A stretch of DNA of 64,000 bases from the NCBI RefSeq assembly GCF_009193305.1, contig NZ_WBVS01000007.1:1-64000 (forward strand), written 5' to 3'. Positions 41,375 through 52,522 of this stretch are shown here, piece by piece; the first letter of the stretch is position 1; every line of letters starts with the position of its first letter. The stretch comes from Bifidobacterium cebidarum. Lineage in GTDB: Bacteria; Actinomycetota; Actinomycetes; Actinomycetales; Bifidobacteriaceae. Made by a program: the position numbers and the translations under genes. Below the pieces are notes generated by a model that worked only from the letters and a program-made list of their open reading frames with translations, made no database searches and was not told the DNA's origin.

Positions 41375-42418
41375 TCAGAAGCGAATCAGGGACTTGATGA
41401 CCTTGCGCTGATCCATCGCCTCATAAGCATCCTGGATGTGGTCGAGATCGAACTCGCCGGTGAACACGCGGCCGGGGTTGATTTCGCCCTTCACCACGGC
41501 ATCCAACAGACCAGACTGCAAATCATAGTGACGCACGGGAGCCGGACCGCCTTTGATGCCAATGTTGCCGTAGAACGTGCCCTCGGCGCTGATCTCCACA
41601 TCATGAGGCAGACCGACGCGCCCAATCACGCCACCACGGCGAATCAGACCGATGGCCGTGTCAAAAGACTGCTTGGAACCGACGCATTCGAGCACGGCAT
41701 CCGCACCGTAGCCGTCGGTCATCTCCAACACCTTGTCGATGGCGGTCTGATTACGCTCGGCCACGATATCAGTGGCACCAAATTCACGGGCAACCGCTGC
41801 ACGATCCTCATGACGGCTCATCGCGATAATGCGCTTGGCACCGAGCATATGCGCGGAGAGCACACCGCACAGGCCTACAGCACCATCGCCCATCACCACG
41901 GCAGTGTCACCGAGCTTCACTTCGGCGGACACCGCCGCATGGTAACCGGTGGACATCACATCGGCGATGGTCAGCAGCGAGGCGAGCGTAGCATCGTCGT
42001 AATCATCAGGAGAACCGGGCACCTTGACCACGGTGCCGTCAGCTTCCGGCACGCGCACATATTCGGCTTGGCTGGCACCGAAGTAGCCGCCGTGGGGGCA
42101 CACGGATTCGAAACCAGCCTTGCACACCGGGCACTTGCCGCAACTGTAAGGGAAAGGCAGTACCACAAAATCACCGGGCTTCACCGAGGTGACCGCCGAA
42201 CCTACTTCCTCGACCACGCCAATTGACTCATGACCAATCTGCGCATGCTCCGGATGCGGGCTCAAACCGCGGAAATACCACAGATCGGAACCGCACACAC
42301 AAGCGCGCACAACGCGTACCACCGCATCATCATCCTGCTCAAGATGTGCTTTCGGCACCTCTTCCACAGCCATTTGCCCAGGCTTAACAAAGATGGCAGC
42401 TTTCATGGTCTCGCTCAT
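41375..42418 (-). CDS. Zinc-dependent alcohol dehydrogenase (MDR family)
   Basis: 347 residues. Catalytic zinc ligands are in RACVCGSDLWYF and the GHESIGVVEEVG motif; the structural zinc loop is SCGKCPVCKAGFESVC. The NAD(P) site GDGAVGLCGVLSAHMLGAKRIIAMSRHE has Ser-Arg after the second strand, suggesting NADP preference. Related proteins oxidise secondary alcohols or polyols. AAAGGAG lies 7 bases before the ATG. It appears monocistronic. Confidence 0.87.
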   Translation of the reverse strand: MSETMKAAIFVKPGQMAVEEVPKAHLEQDDDAVVRVVRACVCGSDLWYFRGLSPHPEHAQIGHESIGVVEEVGSAVTSVKPGDFVVLPFPYSCGKCPVCKAGFESVCPHGGYFGASQAEYVRVPEADGTVVKVPGSPDDYDDATLASLLTIADVMSTGYHAAVSAEVKLGDTAVVMGDGAVGLCGVLSAHMLGAKRIIAMSRHEDRAAVAREFGATDIVAERNQTAIDKVLEMTDGYGADAVLECVGSKQSFDTAIGLIRRGGVIGRVGLPHDVEISAEGTFYGNIGIKGGPAPVRHYDLQSGLLDAVVKGEINPGRVFTGEFDLDHIQDAYEAMDQRKVIKSLIRF

Positions 42419-42532
42419 TGTTGCTCCTTTGGTTATTGTTATTGGTTCCTATTGAACAACTATTCGATAGCAATATCCAATAACCATTGGCCATGTGCAG
42501 CCATGCCTTGTGCTTATGGTTCCGCGGGAGCT

Positions 42533-43216
42533 TTACTTGACTTGCGTGATGGTGTTGCCTTTGACCATGAATCCTCTGCGAGCCATATCAATCATCGGCT
42601 GGTCGAACACACTATCCGTATAGAACTCGTCAATCACTGCATCCGGGCCCAAAATCTGGCGAAGACGCTTCGGCTTGTTGGTATTGAAGTTGAGGTACGT
42701 CACTTCGAACGTTTTTGGATCGATGGTCGAAGCGATCAGATGCTCCACACCGAGCCTGCGGCAGGCCTCCCCTACCGTGACATCGAACGAAGCGGTGAGA
42801 ATCACATCATCCGGCTGCGGCTTATACCAGGGCTTGATTTTCGCCATATTGCGATCCCAGAATGCGCTGACCAAGGATCTCAATCCTCCGGTCAGATCAT
42901 CTGCGCTGATGATGGAAGCATCCGCGACCATAATATCTGTGTCCAGTCCGGCTTTGGCAGCATTATTCAGTGACCGTACGCGTAATTCATCTATGGATTT
43001 TGATTTTGACAAGTCCTGCAGGTATTTTCTGGCCACTTTGCCCACGCCATGTTCCATTTGCTCAAGTGTGGCCTTGCCGAGCTTGTATTTGATGGCGTAG
43101 CGCAGCACCGGCGCGATATGGCGGAAAACTTTCATATCATAGCGGGCGCTGAACAGGTATAGGTCGAACAGGCTTTCCCCGTCGTAGATTGTTCCGTCGA
43201 AATCGAATACCCGCAT
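42533..43216 (-). CDS. HAD-superfamily phosphatase (HAD-IB, SerB-like)
   Basis: 227 residues. The N-terminus MRVFDFDGTIYDGESLF carries the nucleophile Asp and the general acid Asp; motif II is VILTASFDVTVGEACRRLG and motif III involves K-x-L and DAVIDEFYTDSVFD. The IB-type helical cap spans about 20-90. Substrates in this group include phosphoserine, phospholipid head groups and polyol phosphates; none can be chosen. GGAAGG 7 bases upstream fixes ATG 43216 over the longer frame at 43288. Confidence 0.82.
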   Translation of the reverse strand: MRVFDFDGTIYDGESLFDLYLFSARYDMKVFRHIAPVLRYAIKYKLGKATLEQMEHGVGKVARKYLQDLSKSKSIDELRVRSLNNAAKAGLDTDIMVADASIISADDLTGGLRSLVSAFWDRNMAKIKPWYKPQPDDVILTASFDVTVGEACRRLGVEHLIASTIDPKTFEVTYLNFNTNKPKRLRQILGPDAVIDEFYTDSVFDQPMIDMARRGFMVKGNTITQVK

Positions 43217-43322
43217 TGGCTTGCCTTCCTGCTTCTCATGACAACTATAAGGCAGACGCCTCTCGCCATTGTGCATATTCAGAGGCAAGGTTTCGCTCTC
43301 ATGCCATATCGATGCACATACA

Positions 43323-43357
43323 AGAAATCCCCTCCGAGTTTCCTCGAAGGGGATTTC
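43323..43357 (-). terminator. Terminator of tuf
   Basis: On the minus strand GAAATCCCCTTCGAGG folds with CTCGGAGGGGATTTC (one bulge), followed by TTGT. It is located between the HAD gene start and the tuf stop and is the probable end of the str operon transcript. Confidence 0.7.
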
Positions 43358-43402
43358 CTATAACGCTAGTTCAAGCGTAGATTCTTGCGTGATTCAGTGG
43401 AA

Positions 43403-44602
<1,200 letters not shown>

Positions 44603-44710
44603 TACTCTTGTCCTCCTGGACGTCTCGTGAGTTTCCTACGCCCTTTCGCGTAGGCACTCGCTCTATTCTACTGGGTTTCTGGGTTATGTGCCACTTTGAA
44701 GAGCCAGAAC

Positions 44711-44744
44711 CCAGTCAGCGGTACACGATATTACCGCTGACTGG
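44711..44744. other. Hairpin between fusA and tuf
   Basis: A 13-bp stem, CCAGTCAGCGGTA (44711-44723) with 44732-44744. On the transcribed minus strand no T-run follows. It may be a processing or weak termination signal that separates fusA from tuf. A smaller CTAGC/GCTAG hairpin (44754-44767) lies even closer to the fusA stop. Confidence 0.6.
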
Positions 44745-44776
44745 AGACACTGGCTAGCTTCAGCTAGTGGCGCGTG

Positions 44777-46900
44777 TCACTCGCCGCGCTGGGCCTTGAT
44801 GATCTCTTCGGCGACGCTCTTCGGAACCTCGTCGTAGGAGTCCATCTCCATGGTGAACATGGCGCGACCCTGGGTCTTGGAGCGCAGATCGCCGATGTAG
44901 CCGAACATCTCGGACAGCGGGACCTTGGCGTCGATGACCTTCACGCCAATGGCGTCGGTCATGGACTGGATGTTGCCACGACGCTGGTTCAGATCGCCGA
45001 TGACTTCGCCCATGTACTCTTCCGGAGTACGGACCTCGACCTTCATGATCGGTTCGAGGATGACCGGCTTGGCCTTCGGAGCAGCCTCCTTGAAGCACAT
45101 GGAGCCTGCGAGCTTGAAGGCCATTTCGGAGGAATCGACCGGGTGCATCTGGCCGTCGGTGACGGTGGCCTTGACGCCCACAACCGGGAAGCCGGCGAGA
45201 ATACCGGATTCCATGGCTTCCTTGACGCCAGCCTCGATGGACGGGATGAATTCCTGGGAAATGTGGCCACCGGTGACGGCGTTCTCGAACTCAAAGGTCT
45301 TGCCTTCGGTGGTGTCGAGCGGCTCGAAGTTCATCAGGACCTTTGCGAACTGGCCAGAACCACCAGTCTGCTTCTTGTGGGTGTAGCCCTGGTCCATGAC
45401 GGCCTTGCGGATGGTCTCGCGGTAGGCAACCTGCGGCTTGCCCTGGTTGCACTCCACCTTGAACTCGCGACGCATACGATCGACGATGATGTCGAGCTGG
45501 AGCTCGCCCATACCTGCGATCAGGGTCTGGCCGGACTCTTCGTCGGTGGTGACCTGGAAGGTCGGATCCTCTTCGGCCAGCTTGGCCAGAGCGATGCCCA
45601 TCTTCTCCTGGTCGGCCTTGGTCTTCGGCTCAACGGCAACCTGGATCACCGGATCCGGGAAGGTCATGGAGTCGAGGGTGATCGGCTCGTCGATGGCGCA
45701 CAGGGTGTCACCGGTGGTGACGTTCTTCAGGCCCACGAAGGTGTAGATGTTGCCGGCATCGGCCACATCCATCGGGTTCTCCTTATCGGCGTGCATCTGG
45801 AAGATCTTGCCGATACGTTCCTTCTTCTCGCGGGTGGAGTCCAGTACGGTGTCGCCAGGCTTGACGGAACCGGAGTAGACACGCACGAACACGAGCTTGC
45901 CGTAGAACGGGTGGGTGGAGATCTTGAAGACCAGAGCGGAGAACGGATCGGTCTTGGTCGGCTTGCGGTCGATCTCAACGGACTCGTCGCCCGGCTTGTA
46001 GCCCTTGATGGCCGGCACGTCTTCAGGAGACGGCAGGTAATCGACGACGGCGTCCAGCATCGGCTGAACACCCTTGTCCTTGAAGGCGGAGCCGCAGAAG
46101 ACAGGGAAGGCCTTGCGGGCGATCGTCAGCTGGCGGATGCCGGCGCGGATCTCTTCCTTGGACAGCTCGCCTTCCTCGAAGAACTTGTTCATGAGGTCGT
46201 CGTTGGCTTCGGCAGCGGCTTCCACGAGCTTCTCGTGGTATTCCTCAGCCTTGTCCTTGAGATCGTCCGGGATCTCGGTGGTGTCGTACTTGGCGCCGAG
46301 GCCCTCGGTGCCGTTCCAGACGTAGGCCTGCATCTCAACCAGGTCGACGACGCCGGCGAAGTCGTTCTCAGCGCCGATCGGCAGCTGCATCACGATCGGG
46401 TTGGCACCCAGCTTCTGCTTGATGGTGTCGACGGAGTAGTAGAAGTTGGCGCCCAGCTTATCCATCTTGTTGATGAAGCAGATACGCGGAACGCTGTACT
46501 TGTCGGCCTGACGCCACACGGTCTCAGACTGCGGCTCCACACCTTCCTTGCCGTCGAACACGGCAACGGCACCATCGAGCACGCGCAGGGAGCGCTCCAC
46601 CTCGGCCGTGAAGTCCACGTGGCCAGGGGTATCGATGATGTTGATCTGGAACTTGTCCTTGGTGTCGTGAGTCTGACGGTTCCAGAAGCAGGTGGTTGCA
46701 GCGGACTGAATGGTGATGCCGCGCTCCTGCTCCTGAGCCATGAAGTCCATGGTGGCGGCGCCATCGTGAACCTCACCGATCTTGTAGCTCTTACCGGTGT
46801 AGAACAGAATTCGCTCGGTAGTGGTGGTCTTACCGGCATCGATGTGAGCCATGATGCCGATATTGCGGACGTCGTGAAGGTCCGAAATCTCTTGAGCCAT
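44777..46900 (-). CDS. fusA: Elongation factor G
   Basis: The 707-residue translocation GTPase. It has P-loop [10 protein letters not shown], switch region [28 protein letters not shown], and the typical domain IV/V segments ([46 protein letters not shown]). It lies 27 bases after rpsG in the str operon, with GAGAATAAGGAATAACG as its leader. Full length and codon bias indicate the main, highly expressed copy. Confidence 0.98.
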   Translation of the reverse strand: MAQEISDLHDVRNIGIMAHIDAGKTTTTERILFYTGKSYKIGEVHDGAATMDFMAQEQERGITIQSAATTCFWNRQTHDTKDKFQINIIDTPGHVDFTAEVERSLRVLDGAVAVFDGKEGVEPQSETVWRQADKYSVPRICFINKMDKLGANFYYSVDTIKQKLGANPIVMQLPIGAENDFAGVVDLVEMQAYVWNGTEGLGAKYDTTEIPDDLKDKAEEYHEKLVEAAAEANDDLMNKFFEEGELSKEEIRAGIRQLTIARKAFPVFCGSAFKDKGVQPMLDAVVDYLPSPEDVPAIKGYKPGDESVEIDRKPTKTDPFSALVFKISTHPFYGKLVFVRVYSGSVKPGDTVLDSTREKKERIGKIFQMHADKENPMDVADAGNIYTFVGLKNVTTGDTLCAIDEPITLDSMTFPDPVIQVAVEPKTKADQEKMGIALAKLAEEDPTFQVTTDEESGQTLIAGMGELQLDIIVDRMRREFKVECNQGKPQVAYRETIRKAVMDQGYTHKKQTGGSGQFAKVLMNFEPLDTTEGKTFEFENAVTGGHISQEFIPSIEAGVKEAMESGILAGFPVVGVKATVTDGQMHPVDSSEMAFKLAGSMCFKEAAPKAKPVILEPIMKVEVRTPEEYMGEVIGDLNQRRGNIQSMTDAIGVKVIDAKVPLSEMFGYIGDLRSKTQGRAMFTMEMDSYDEVPKSVAEEIIKAQRGE

Positions 46901-46927
46901 CGTTATTCCTTATTCTCCTGGAATTAA

Positions 46928-47398
46928 TTACCAGCGGTAATGAGCGAAGGCCTTGTTGGCCTCTGCCATCTTATGAGTATCCTCGCGACGCTTGACAGAA
47001 GCACCGAGGCCGTTGGAAGCGTCCAGAATCTCGTTGGCGAGACGCTCAGCCATGGTCTTCTCACGACGAGCGCGGGAGAAGTCGGTCAGCCAGCGCAGAG
47101 ACAGGGTGTTGGCGCGGTTCGGCTTGACCTCGACCGGCACCTGGTAGGTAGCGCCACCGACACGGCGGGAGCGAACCTCGAGGGACGGACGAATGTTGTC
47201 CAGGGCGCGCTTGAGAACGGCGACCGGCTCCTGGTCGGACTTCTCCTTGACCATGTCGAGAGCGGAGTACACGATGTCCTCGGCGATCGACTTCTTGCCG
47301 TCAAGCAGAATCTTGTTGATGAGCTGCGCCACCACGGTGGAACCGTAGATCGGATCGGGCAGCACGACGTGCTTCTTGGAAGGTCCCTTACGTGACAT
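46928..47398 (-). CDS. rpsG: 30S ribosomal protein S7
   Basis: 156 residues of the S7 family ([34 protein letters not shown]..., R[13 protein letters not shown]). It nucleates assembly of the 30S head on 16S rRNA and is the classical autoregulator of the str operon. It starts 5 bases after the rpsL stop. Confidence 0.98.
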   Translation of the reverse strand: MSRKGPSKKHVVLPDPIYGSTVVAQLINKILLDGKKSIAEDIVYSALDMVKEKSDQEPVAVLKRALDNIRPSLEVRSRRVGGATYQVPVEVKPNRANTLSLRWLTDFSRARREKTMAERLANEILDASNGLGASVKRREDTHKMAEANKAFAHYRW

Positions 47399-47403
47399 AT
47401 CTC

Positions 47404-47775
47404 TTACTTCGCCTTCTTTGCTCCATACAGGGAACGACCCTGCTTACGGTCCTTGACGCCCTGGGTATCGAGTGCACCACGCACGATGTGGTAACGCACA
47501 CCCGGCAGATCCTTCACACGGCCGCCGCGCACGAGCACGATGGAGTGCTCCTGCAGGTTGTGGCCTTCGCCCGGAATATAGGCGGTGACTTCGATGCCGG
47601 AGGACAGGCGCACACGAGCGACCTTACGAAGAGCCGAGTTCGGCTTCTTCGGGGTGGTGGTGTAGACACGGGTGCACACGCCACGACGCAGCGGGCTTCC
47701 CTTCAGTGCCAAAGTCTTGGACTTCTTCGGCTTTGCCTGACGTCCCTTACGGACGAGCTGTTCAATAGTAGGCAA
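47404..47775 (-). CDS. rpsL: 30S ribosomal protein S12
   Basis: 123 residues, complete ([12 protein letters not shown]...[10 protein letters not shown]). Lys43 in [11 protein letters not shown] and the Lys of GGRVKDLPG, sites of streptomycin-resistance mutations, are wild type, predicting a streptomycin-sensitive ribosome. First gene of the rpsL-rpsG-fusA-tuf operon. Confidence 0.98.
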   Translation of the reverse strand: MPTIEQLVRKGRQAKPKKSKTLALKGSPLRRGVCTRVYTTTPKKPNSALRKVARVRLSSGIEVTAYIPGEGHNLQEHSIVLVRGGRVKDLPGVRYHIVRGALDTQGVKDRKQGRSLYGAKKAK

Positions 47776-48264
47776 CTTGAATTCTCCGATTCAGTGGTTT
47801 CTCTTACTTTCGTGTGACCGCCGCACTGCGCCCACACTTTTCACTGAATCGTTCATGCGCGTCTTGAATCCGCGTCTGACGAAATAAGTCAAAAGTTAGC
47901 CCAGTCCACCGGCCCGATGGCCTTCCCGCCTCCCGCGTGCACATTGCTGCGTGCGATCATCGGCTTGAAGGATATCCCAGCGCGCACACCTGTTACATAA
48001 GGCATGCCGTTGGCACACACGAATATCTATATTACGAATTCTCCGGACAACGACGCGCCGTTTGAATCACACGACGCCAAACAGCAGGTGCCCCCGAGGA
48101 GTCCATGTCACTCGGGGGCACCGCCAAGGAGGAAACACCATTACCTGACTATCTATCACCTAATGAATTGTTGCCTGTTTGGTTGTTCTGTTTTGAAACC
48201 TCTTGCGGAACCGGCCTCTTCGCCGTTTCTCTTCACTGCTTTCCGCATCATCAAGTATAGCAAA
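47776..48264 (-). promoter_or_regulatory. Leader/promoter region of the str operon with a hairpin
   Basis: About 490 bases without a supported gene. A 12-bp GC-rich hairpin lies at 48087-48098 (GGTGCCCCCGAG) with 48111-48122. On the minus strand a TATACT box (complement of 48254-48259) could be a -10, though no good -35 is visible. The remaining sequence shows no clear small gene. Confidence 0.4.
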
Positions 48265-48316
48265 ACCGCCCCCGCAAAACGCCCGATACATCAATCGGGA
48301 GTAAGCAGGAGCGGTT
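48265..48316 (-). terminator. Terminator of the BASS carrier gene
   Basis: On the minus strand AACCGCTCCTGC pairs with GCGGGGGCGGTT (two mismatches), enclosing an inner CCCGAT/ATCGGG hairpin and ending in TTTTGC. It lies 60-110 bases after the carrier's stop. Confidence 0.6.
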
Positions 48317-48373
48317 GTGATCAGTCAGCCTAAAACGAGTGCAGCAATTGGTTGTTTCAGGCTATCGACGAAA

Positions 48374-49435
48374 TCAGGCCTCAGCCTTGGCAGTGGCCTT
48401 GTCGGCGTCGAAAGCATGCACGGAATCGGCGTCCTTAGCGGAGCCCTTCTCACCGTTATCGGAATCCCAGTGGATCTCGTGCTTGTCATCGTGGTTGCGC
48501 CACCAGCTGGAGAGGATGGAGCCGGAGATGTTGTGCCACACGGAGAAGAAGGTGGACGGCACAGCGGCGATCGGGTTTGAGGCGAAGGAGGCCAGAGCCA
48601 GGGTTGCGCCCAGAGCGGAGTCCTGCATGCCGACCTCGAAAGTGATGGCCTTCTGCTGAGCGTAACGGAAGCCCTTCGGGTAGATCTTGTACATCAGCTT
48701 GGAGAAGCCGTAGCCCAGAGCATAGCCGGAGAGGTTGTGCAGCATGACCACCGGGATTGCCATCAGGGAGGAGGCGACGAACAGCTTCGGGCCGTTGGCG
48801 GCAACCACAACACCGATGATCAGGAGGATGGCGACCTGGGAGACGATAGGCAGGGCCACGGTGACCTTTTCGATCTTCTTGCCGAAGATCATGTGGCAGA
48901 TCACACCAAGGGCGATCGGGAAGAGCACCACCTTGACGGCGTTGAGGAACAGGGACTCGACCGGCACGGTGACGTACTGGGAAGCCAGCCACTGCATCAG
49001 CAGCGGGATCATGAACGGAGCGCACAGGGTGGAGAGGATGCCGATGGAGACGTCGAGGGCCACATCACCGCGGGACAGGTAGCTCATCACGTTGGAGGAG
49101 GTGCCGGACGGGCAGCAGCCGACCAGGATCACGCCGACGGCCAGAGCGCCATCGAGACGGAAGATCCAGCACAGCAGCACGGCGACAAGCGGCATGATGA
49201 CGAAGTGGGCGATGGTGCCGACGATAACCATCAGCGGCTGGGTGAGGATGCGCTTGAAGTCATCCAGAGACAGGGTCAGACCCATGCCGAAGAGCACGAT
49301 ACCCAGCATGTAGCCGGTGTAGGCCTTGCCCCACAGGCTGGCCTGCGGCACGAAGTAGTTAAACACGGCCCACACGATCACGATGACCGTGAACCACTTG
49401 GTCAGCCAATCGGCGAACGCTTTAACCTTTTCCAT
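48374..49435 (-). CDS. Bile acid:sodium symporter (BASS) family transporter
   Basis: 353 residues with nine to ten membrane segments. The BASS core is visible: GYMLGIVLFGMGLTLSLDDFKR, the crossover-helix segment GVILVGCCPSGTSSNVMSYLSRGDVALDVS and the second crossover EVGMQDSALGATLA. Prokaryotic members move bile salts or organic anions with Na+; a bile-acid carrier of this family has been described in B. longum. The last 35 residues are a charged cytoplasmic tail rich in Asp/Lys/Ala. The strong codon bias suggests steady high expression. Confidence 0.9.
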   Translation of the reverse strand: MEKVKAFADWLTKWFTVIVIVWAVFNYFVPQASLWGKAYTGYMLGIVLFGMGLTLSLDDFKRILTQPLMVIVGTIAHFVIMPLVAVLLCWIFRLDGALAVGVILVGCCPSGTSSNVMSYLSRGDVALDVSIGILSTLCAPFMIPLLMQWLASQYVTVPVESLFLNAVKVVLFPIALGVICHMIFGKKIEKVTVALPIVSQVAILLIIGVVVAANGPKLFVASSLMAIPVVMLHNLSGYALGYGFSKLMYKIYPKGFRYAQQKAITFEVGMQDSALGATLALASFASNPIAAVPSTFFSVWHNISGSILSSWWRNHDDKHEIHWDSDNGEKGSAKDADSVHAFDADKATAKAEA

Positions 49436-49590
49436 AGTGTTTCTCTCTCTCGTTTGGAAATGTCAAGGTACGAAAGTAGGCGAGGTGTGACGTAGACGAA
49501 ACGCAGTGTTCACATTGTGGGCGAGTTCACATTGGTGAGAAAAGCCTGAATGTATCACTCATGAAACATGGCGAAGCAATCCACCACTAT

Positions 49591-49614
49591 CCGGCAATCT
49601 CGCATGATTGCCGG
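49591..49614. other. Small perfect hairpin in the BASS-tRNA gap
   Basis: CCGGCAATC (49591-49599) pairs perfectly with 49606-49614 over a 6-base loop. No adjacent T-run. The 49436-49717 stretch otherwise shows nothing I can support. Confidence 0.4.
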
Positions 49615-49717
49615 CATCAATGCCGATTGCGCACCTGACCTACGCATCAAGGGAGCCAGCAAAAACACTGCAATATCGCGCTTGTCGATCAATGCGCCCA
49701 AATACGACACGCCGATG

Positions 49718-49745
49718 TTCACAGCCACGAAGATTCGTGTATAGT
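49718..49745 (+). promoter_or_regulatory. Promoter of tRNA-His
   Basis: TTCACA (49718-49723), 16-base spacer, TATAGT (49740-49745), about 43 bases upstream of the mature tRNA 5' end. Good agreement with sigma-70 boxes and position. Confidence 0.6.
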
Positions 49746-49787
49746 ATCCATCTGTTGTGCAAAAGCAGTGTGCAGTTGTGCATCGAT

Positions 49788-49864
49788 GGTGGCCATAGCT
49801 CAGTTGGTAGAGCATCTGATTGTGGTTCAGAAGGTCGCGCGTTCGAGCCGCGTTGGCCACCCCA
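49788..49864 (+). tRNA. tRNA-His (anticodon GTG)
   Basis: A complete cloverleaf. Acceptor GTGGCCA pairs with TGGCCAC, D-loop has GCTCAGTTGGTAGAGC, the anticodon stem TCTGA/TCAGA holds the loop TT-GTG-GT (anticodon at 49822-49824), and the T-arm has GTTCGAG. An extra 5' G (position -1), the identity element of tRNA-His, is encoded at 49788, and the 3' CCA is encoded at 49862-49864. A terminator follows at once. Confidence 0.95.
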
Positions 49865-49867
49865 CTA

Positions 49868-49894
49868 CCCCTCCGAGAAATCGGAGGGGTTTTT
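49868..49894 (+). terminator. Terminator of tRNA-His
   Basis: CCCCTCCGA pairs with TCGGAGGGG over GAAA, followed by TTTTT. Classical intrinsic terminator directly after the tRNA. Confidence 0.9.
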
Positions 49895-50088
49895 CGTTTT
49901 TATCGCACTTTACTCGCGCGCATCCCTCGTGCACATTACCCAAACGGTGCTATGTATGCGCTTGAACGAAGGCCCCGCATACATAGCGCCGTTTTGAACC
50001 CATCCAGCACGTCATACAACGCTGCATCAAACAGACCGGCGTGTAGACTCGGGGCTATTGCTTGATGAGGTTTGAAAAAGGATCCGCA

Positions 50089-51114
50089 ATGCTGTCTTTC
50101 GAAAATGATTACTCCCGCGCCGCTCACCCGGCTGTGCTCGATGCCGTGGTGCGCGCCAATGAACACCTGTATTCCGGCTATGGCTCAGACGAACTGACCG
50201 CTCAGGCCAAGGCCAAAATCCGCGAAGCCTGCGATTGCCCGGATGCCGACATTTGGTTCTTGGTTGGCGGCACGCAAACCAATCAGGTGGTCATCGACAC
50301 GATCACCCCCGCCTACGCCGGCGTGGTCACCGTGGCTTCCGGTCATCCGAACGTGCATGAGGCCGGCGCCATTGAATTCAGCGGACACAAGGTACTCACG
50401 CTCCCCCATCACAACGGCAAGATGGACGCGAATGAATTCGAGGAGTTCTGCAAGACCTTCTATGCGGACGGCAATTACGAGCACATGGTCTTCCCCGGTT
50501 GCGTGTATGTCTCGCAAAGCACGGAGTACGGCACCATGTACACCAAGACCGAACTGGAGGCACTTGCCGAAATTGCACACAAATACGACATGCCGCTGTT
50601 CGTGGACGGCGCACGCCTCGGCTATGCACTGACCGCCACCGGCAGTGATCTGACTTTGCCTGATTTGGCACGCATTGCCGACGTGTTCTACATCGGAGGC
50701 ACCAAGGTCGGCGCGCTCTTCGGCGAGGCTGTGGTGTTCACCAAGAACAACACACCGAAGCATTTCCTCACCCAGATCAAGCAGCATGGTGCGCTGCTGG
50801 CTAAGGGCTTCGTGCTGGGTGCCCAATTCGATGCGTTGTTTACCGATGGCCTCTACCTCAAGATTGCCCGCAACGCCAATGTCGCCGCCGACCGTATTCG
50901 CGAAGCACTCAAATCCAAAGGCTACCAGCTCACGTTCGAAGCTCCGACCAATCAGATTTTCGTGACGCTCGACCAGCCGACCATCGACCGCCTGGCACAA
51001 CATGTGAAGCTCGGCTTCACCGAAAAGGCCGACGACGCCCACACCGTGATGCGCATCTGCACCAGCTGGGCCACCACCGAGAACGAAGTCAATCAGCTCA
51101 TCGAGCTGCTGTAG
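50089..51114 (+). CDS. ltaE: Low-specificity L-threonine aldolase / beta-eliminating lyase family
   Basis: 341 residues, PLP-dependent fold type I. It cleaves threonine or allo-threonine to glycine and acetaldehyde. The PLP Lys is in FYIGGTKVGALFGEAVVF; other family cues are FENDYSRAAHPAVLDA, GGTQTNQVVID, ASGHPNVHEAGAIEFSGHKV and MPLFVDGARLGYAL. ATG at 50089 has AAAAGG upstream; the frame could be opened earlier at 50062 but without benefit. Monocistronic, ending before a long hairpin. Confidence 0.9.
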   Translation: MLSFENDYSRAAHPAVLDAVVRANEHLYSGYGSDELTAQAKAKIREACDCPDADIWFLVGGTQTNQVVIDTITPAYAGVVTVASGHPNVHEAGAIEFSGHKVLTLPHHNGKMDANEFEEFCKTFYADGNYEHMVFPGCVYVSQSTEYGTMYTKTELEALAEIAHKYDMPLFVDGARLGYALTATGSDLTLPDLARIADVFYIGGTKVGALFGEAVVFTKNNTPKHFLTQIKQHGALLAKGFVLGAQFDALFTDGLYLKIARNANVAADRIREALKSKGYQLTFEAPTNQIFVTLDQPTIDRLAQHVKLGFTEKADDAHTVMRICTSWATTENEVNQLIELL

Positions 51115-51148
51115 ACAGGCACGTCAACAGTGCATCGACGCTAACGGA

Positions 51149-51238
51149 GTGTTGGGTGAGGTGCTGTGTGCTGGACCGTAAAGACTCGGCCTGAGCGGCC
51201 CGGAGCGTGTCCAGCACACAGCGCCTCACAACCAACAC
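51149..51238. other. Long inverted repeat between convergent genes
   Basis: A nearly continuous stem of about 27 bp (51149-51176 with 51209-51238; one mismatch and a 2-base bulge) around a GC-rich loop. No T-run on either strand. It lies between the convergent threonine aldolase and glycosyltransferase genes and may block or process both transcripts. Confidence 0.65.
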
Positions 51239-51261
51239 GGCCTAAGCACTATCGCGTGAGG

Positions 51262-52422
51262 TTATTCCCCAATAGCCTCACGCTCCATGTCCACGAACTT
51301 GTGGACCGAAGCCTCCACGGAATAGTGTTCCTTGGTGTTCTCGGCATACTTGGCGCCCCATTCGGCGCGTTCCTTCTGATGCGTGATCCACCAGTCGATG
51401 CGGCGGGCAAGCAACGCGGCGTCGCGCACCGGGAACAGCGACTCGTCTAGCAGCGCGAATTGGCTTGCCGCCGACAGCTCCGAAGCGGCAATCACCGGCA
51501 CTAGACCGCATGCCATCGCCTCAATTACGCTCACCGATTCGATATCCGCGATCGAACAGTGCACGAACAAATCACCGGAGCGCAACAACTGCGGCATTTC
51601 CGTATGCTTATGGAAGCCGATATCCGCCTTGCGCGCCAATAAACGCCCAGCGCGGAACGTCAGATAACGCCTAAGTGGACCGGTGCCGGCAATCACCAGC
51701 TGAATATCCGCAGCGTGGCGGGACATGGAAATCGCCTTAATCAGCGTGATCTGGTCTTTCTCGCGCGCCAGACGCCCGGATGCGATAATCCGGAACGGCA
51801 CCGGCGCGGGCGATGCCGCATCAACAGGTTTCCCCGGCTTATACTCCGGTGAATACCCATTGGAAATCACATGCAGTTTCGCCTTATAGCCGTGTGCGCG
51901 CAGCAACGACGCAGTCATTTCGGTCGGCACATGAATATGATCGATGCGCTTATACAGCCAGTGCTTGAACAGCCAATACAGAAACGCGGAAACCCCAGGG
52001 ATATGGCGCAACGGACCCGCCGAATACAGCACGTTCTCAGGCTGCAAGTGGAAGCCAGCAGTCACCGGAATACCCATCTGCCGCGCGACCTTGGCAGCAT
52101 GACGGCCAAATTTGAACGGCATATAGATATGCACAACGTCCACGCCTTGGAATGCGGTGTGGAACAGCGTATCACTTGGCTGAGCAAACTGCATCAGCTG
52201 TTTGGAAGCCACCCAAGAAACCAAAGGCACCTTATTGATGCGCGCCGGATATTCCGGAGCGCCCACACCGACCAGGCGCACATGATGCCCTTGGCGCTCC
52301 AGTTCAGCGGCCCATTGCAGAGCGGAATTCGAAGTACCGTTGCCCTGATTGCCCACCGTATCCACCACCAAGGCAATGGTCAGCGGCCGATCGACGCTCT
52401 CTTCACTCCCGTTTTCGCGCAT
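51262..52422 (-). CDS. Glycosyltransferase family 4 (GT-B)
   Basis: 386 residues. The N-terminal Rossmann half has LTIALVVDTVGNQGNGTSNSALQWAAELERQGHHV; the C-terminal nucleotide-sugar half has RIIASGRLAREKDQITLIKA, VIAGTGPLRR and the retaining EX7E motif in IADIESVSVIEAMACGLVPV. It probably glycosylates a lipid or cell-wall polymer at the inner membrane face. No polysaccharide cluster is nearby, so a lone glycolipid synthase (diacylglycerol type) is a reasonable guess. Confidence 0.87.
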   Translation of the reverse strand: MRENGSEESVDRPLTIALVVDTVGNQGNGTSNSALQWAAELERQGHHVRLVGVGAPEYPARINKVPLVSWVASKQLMQFAQPSDTLFHTAFQGVDVVHIYMPFKFGRHAAKVARQMGIPVTAGFHLQPENVLYSAGPLRHIPGVSAFLYWLFKHWLYKRIDHIHVPTEMTASLLRAHGYKAKLHVISNGYSPEYKPGKPVDAASPAPVPFRIIASGRLAREKDQITLIKAISMSRHAADIQLVIAGTGPLRRYLTFRAGRLLARKADIGFHKHTEMPQLLRSGDLFVHCSIADIESVSVIEAMACGLVPVIAASELSAASQFALLDESLFPVRDAALLARRIDWWITHQKERAEWGAKYAENTKEHYSVEASVHKFVDMEREAIGE

Positions 52423-52522
52423 TGCCTCATTCTATGCATCAGTCGTCGTTATTCCAGCGGAATCACTGGATTTCCATGCAACCCGAGGCCGGCAATGGTG
52501 TGGCGCATCACGAATTGACTAA

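Noticed and set aside
44774-46927. 717-codon plus-strand open frame opposite fusA
   Set aside because: Antisense artefact of highly biased codons in a universally conserved gene; the similar frame opposite tuf (43385-44653) was dropped for the same reason.
48004-48333. 109-codon plus-strand frame in the gap before rpsL
   Set aside because: No ribosome site, mixed composition, crosses two hairpins; no recognisable protein.
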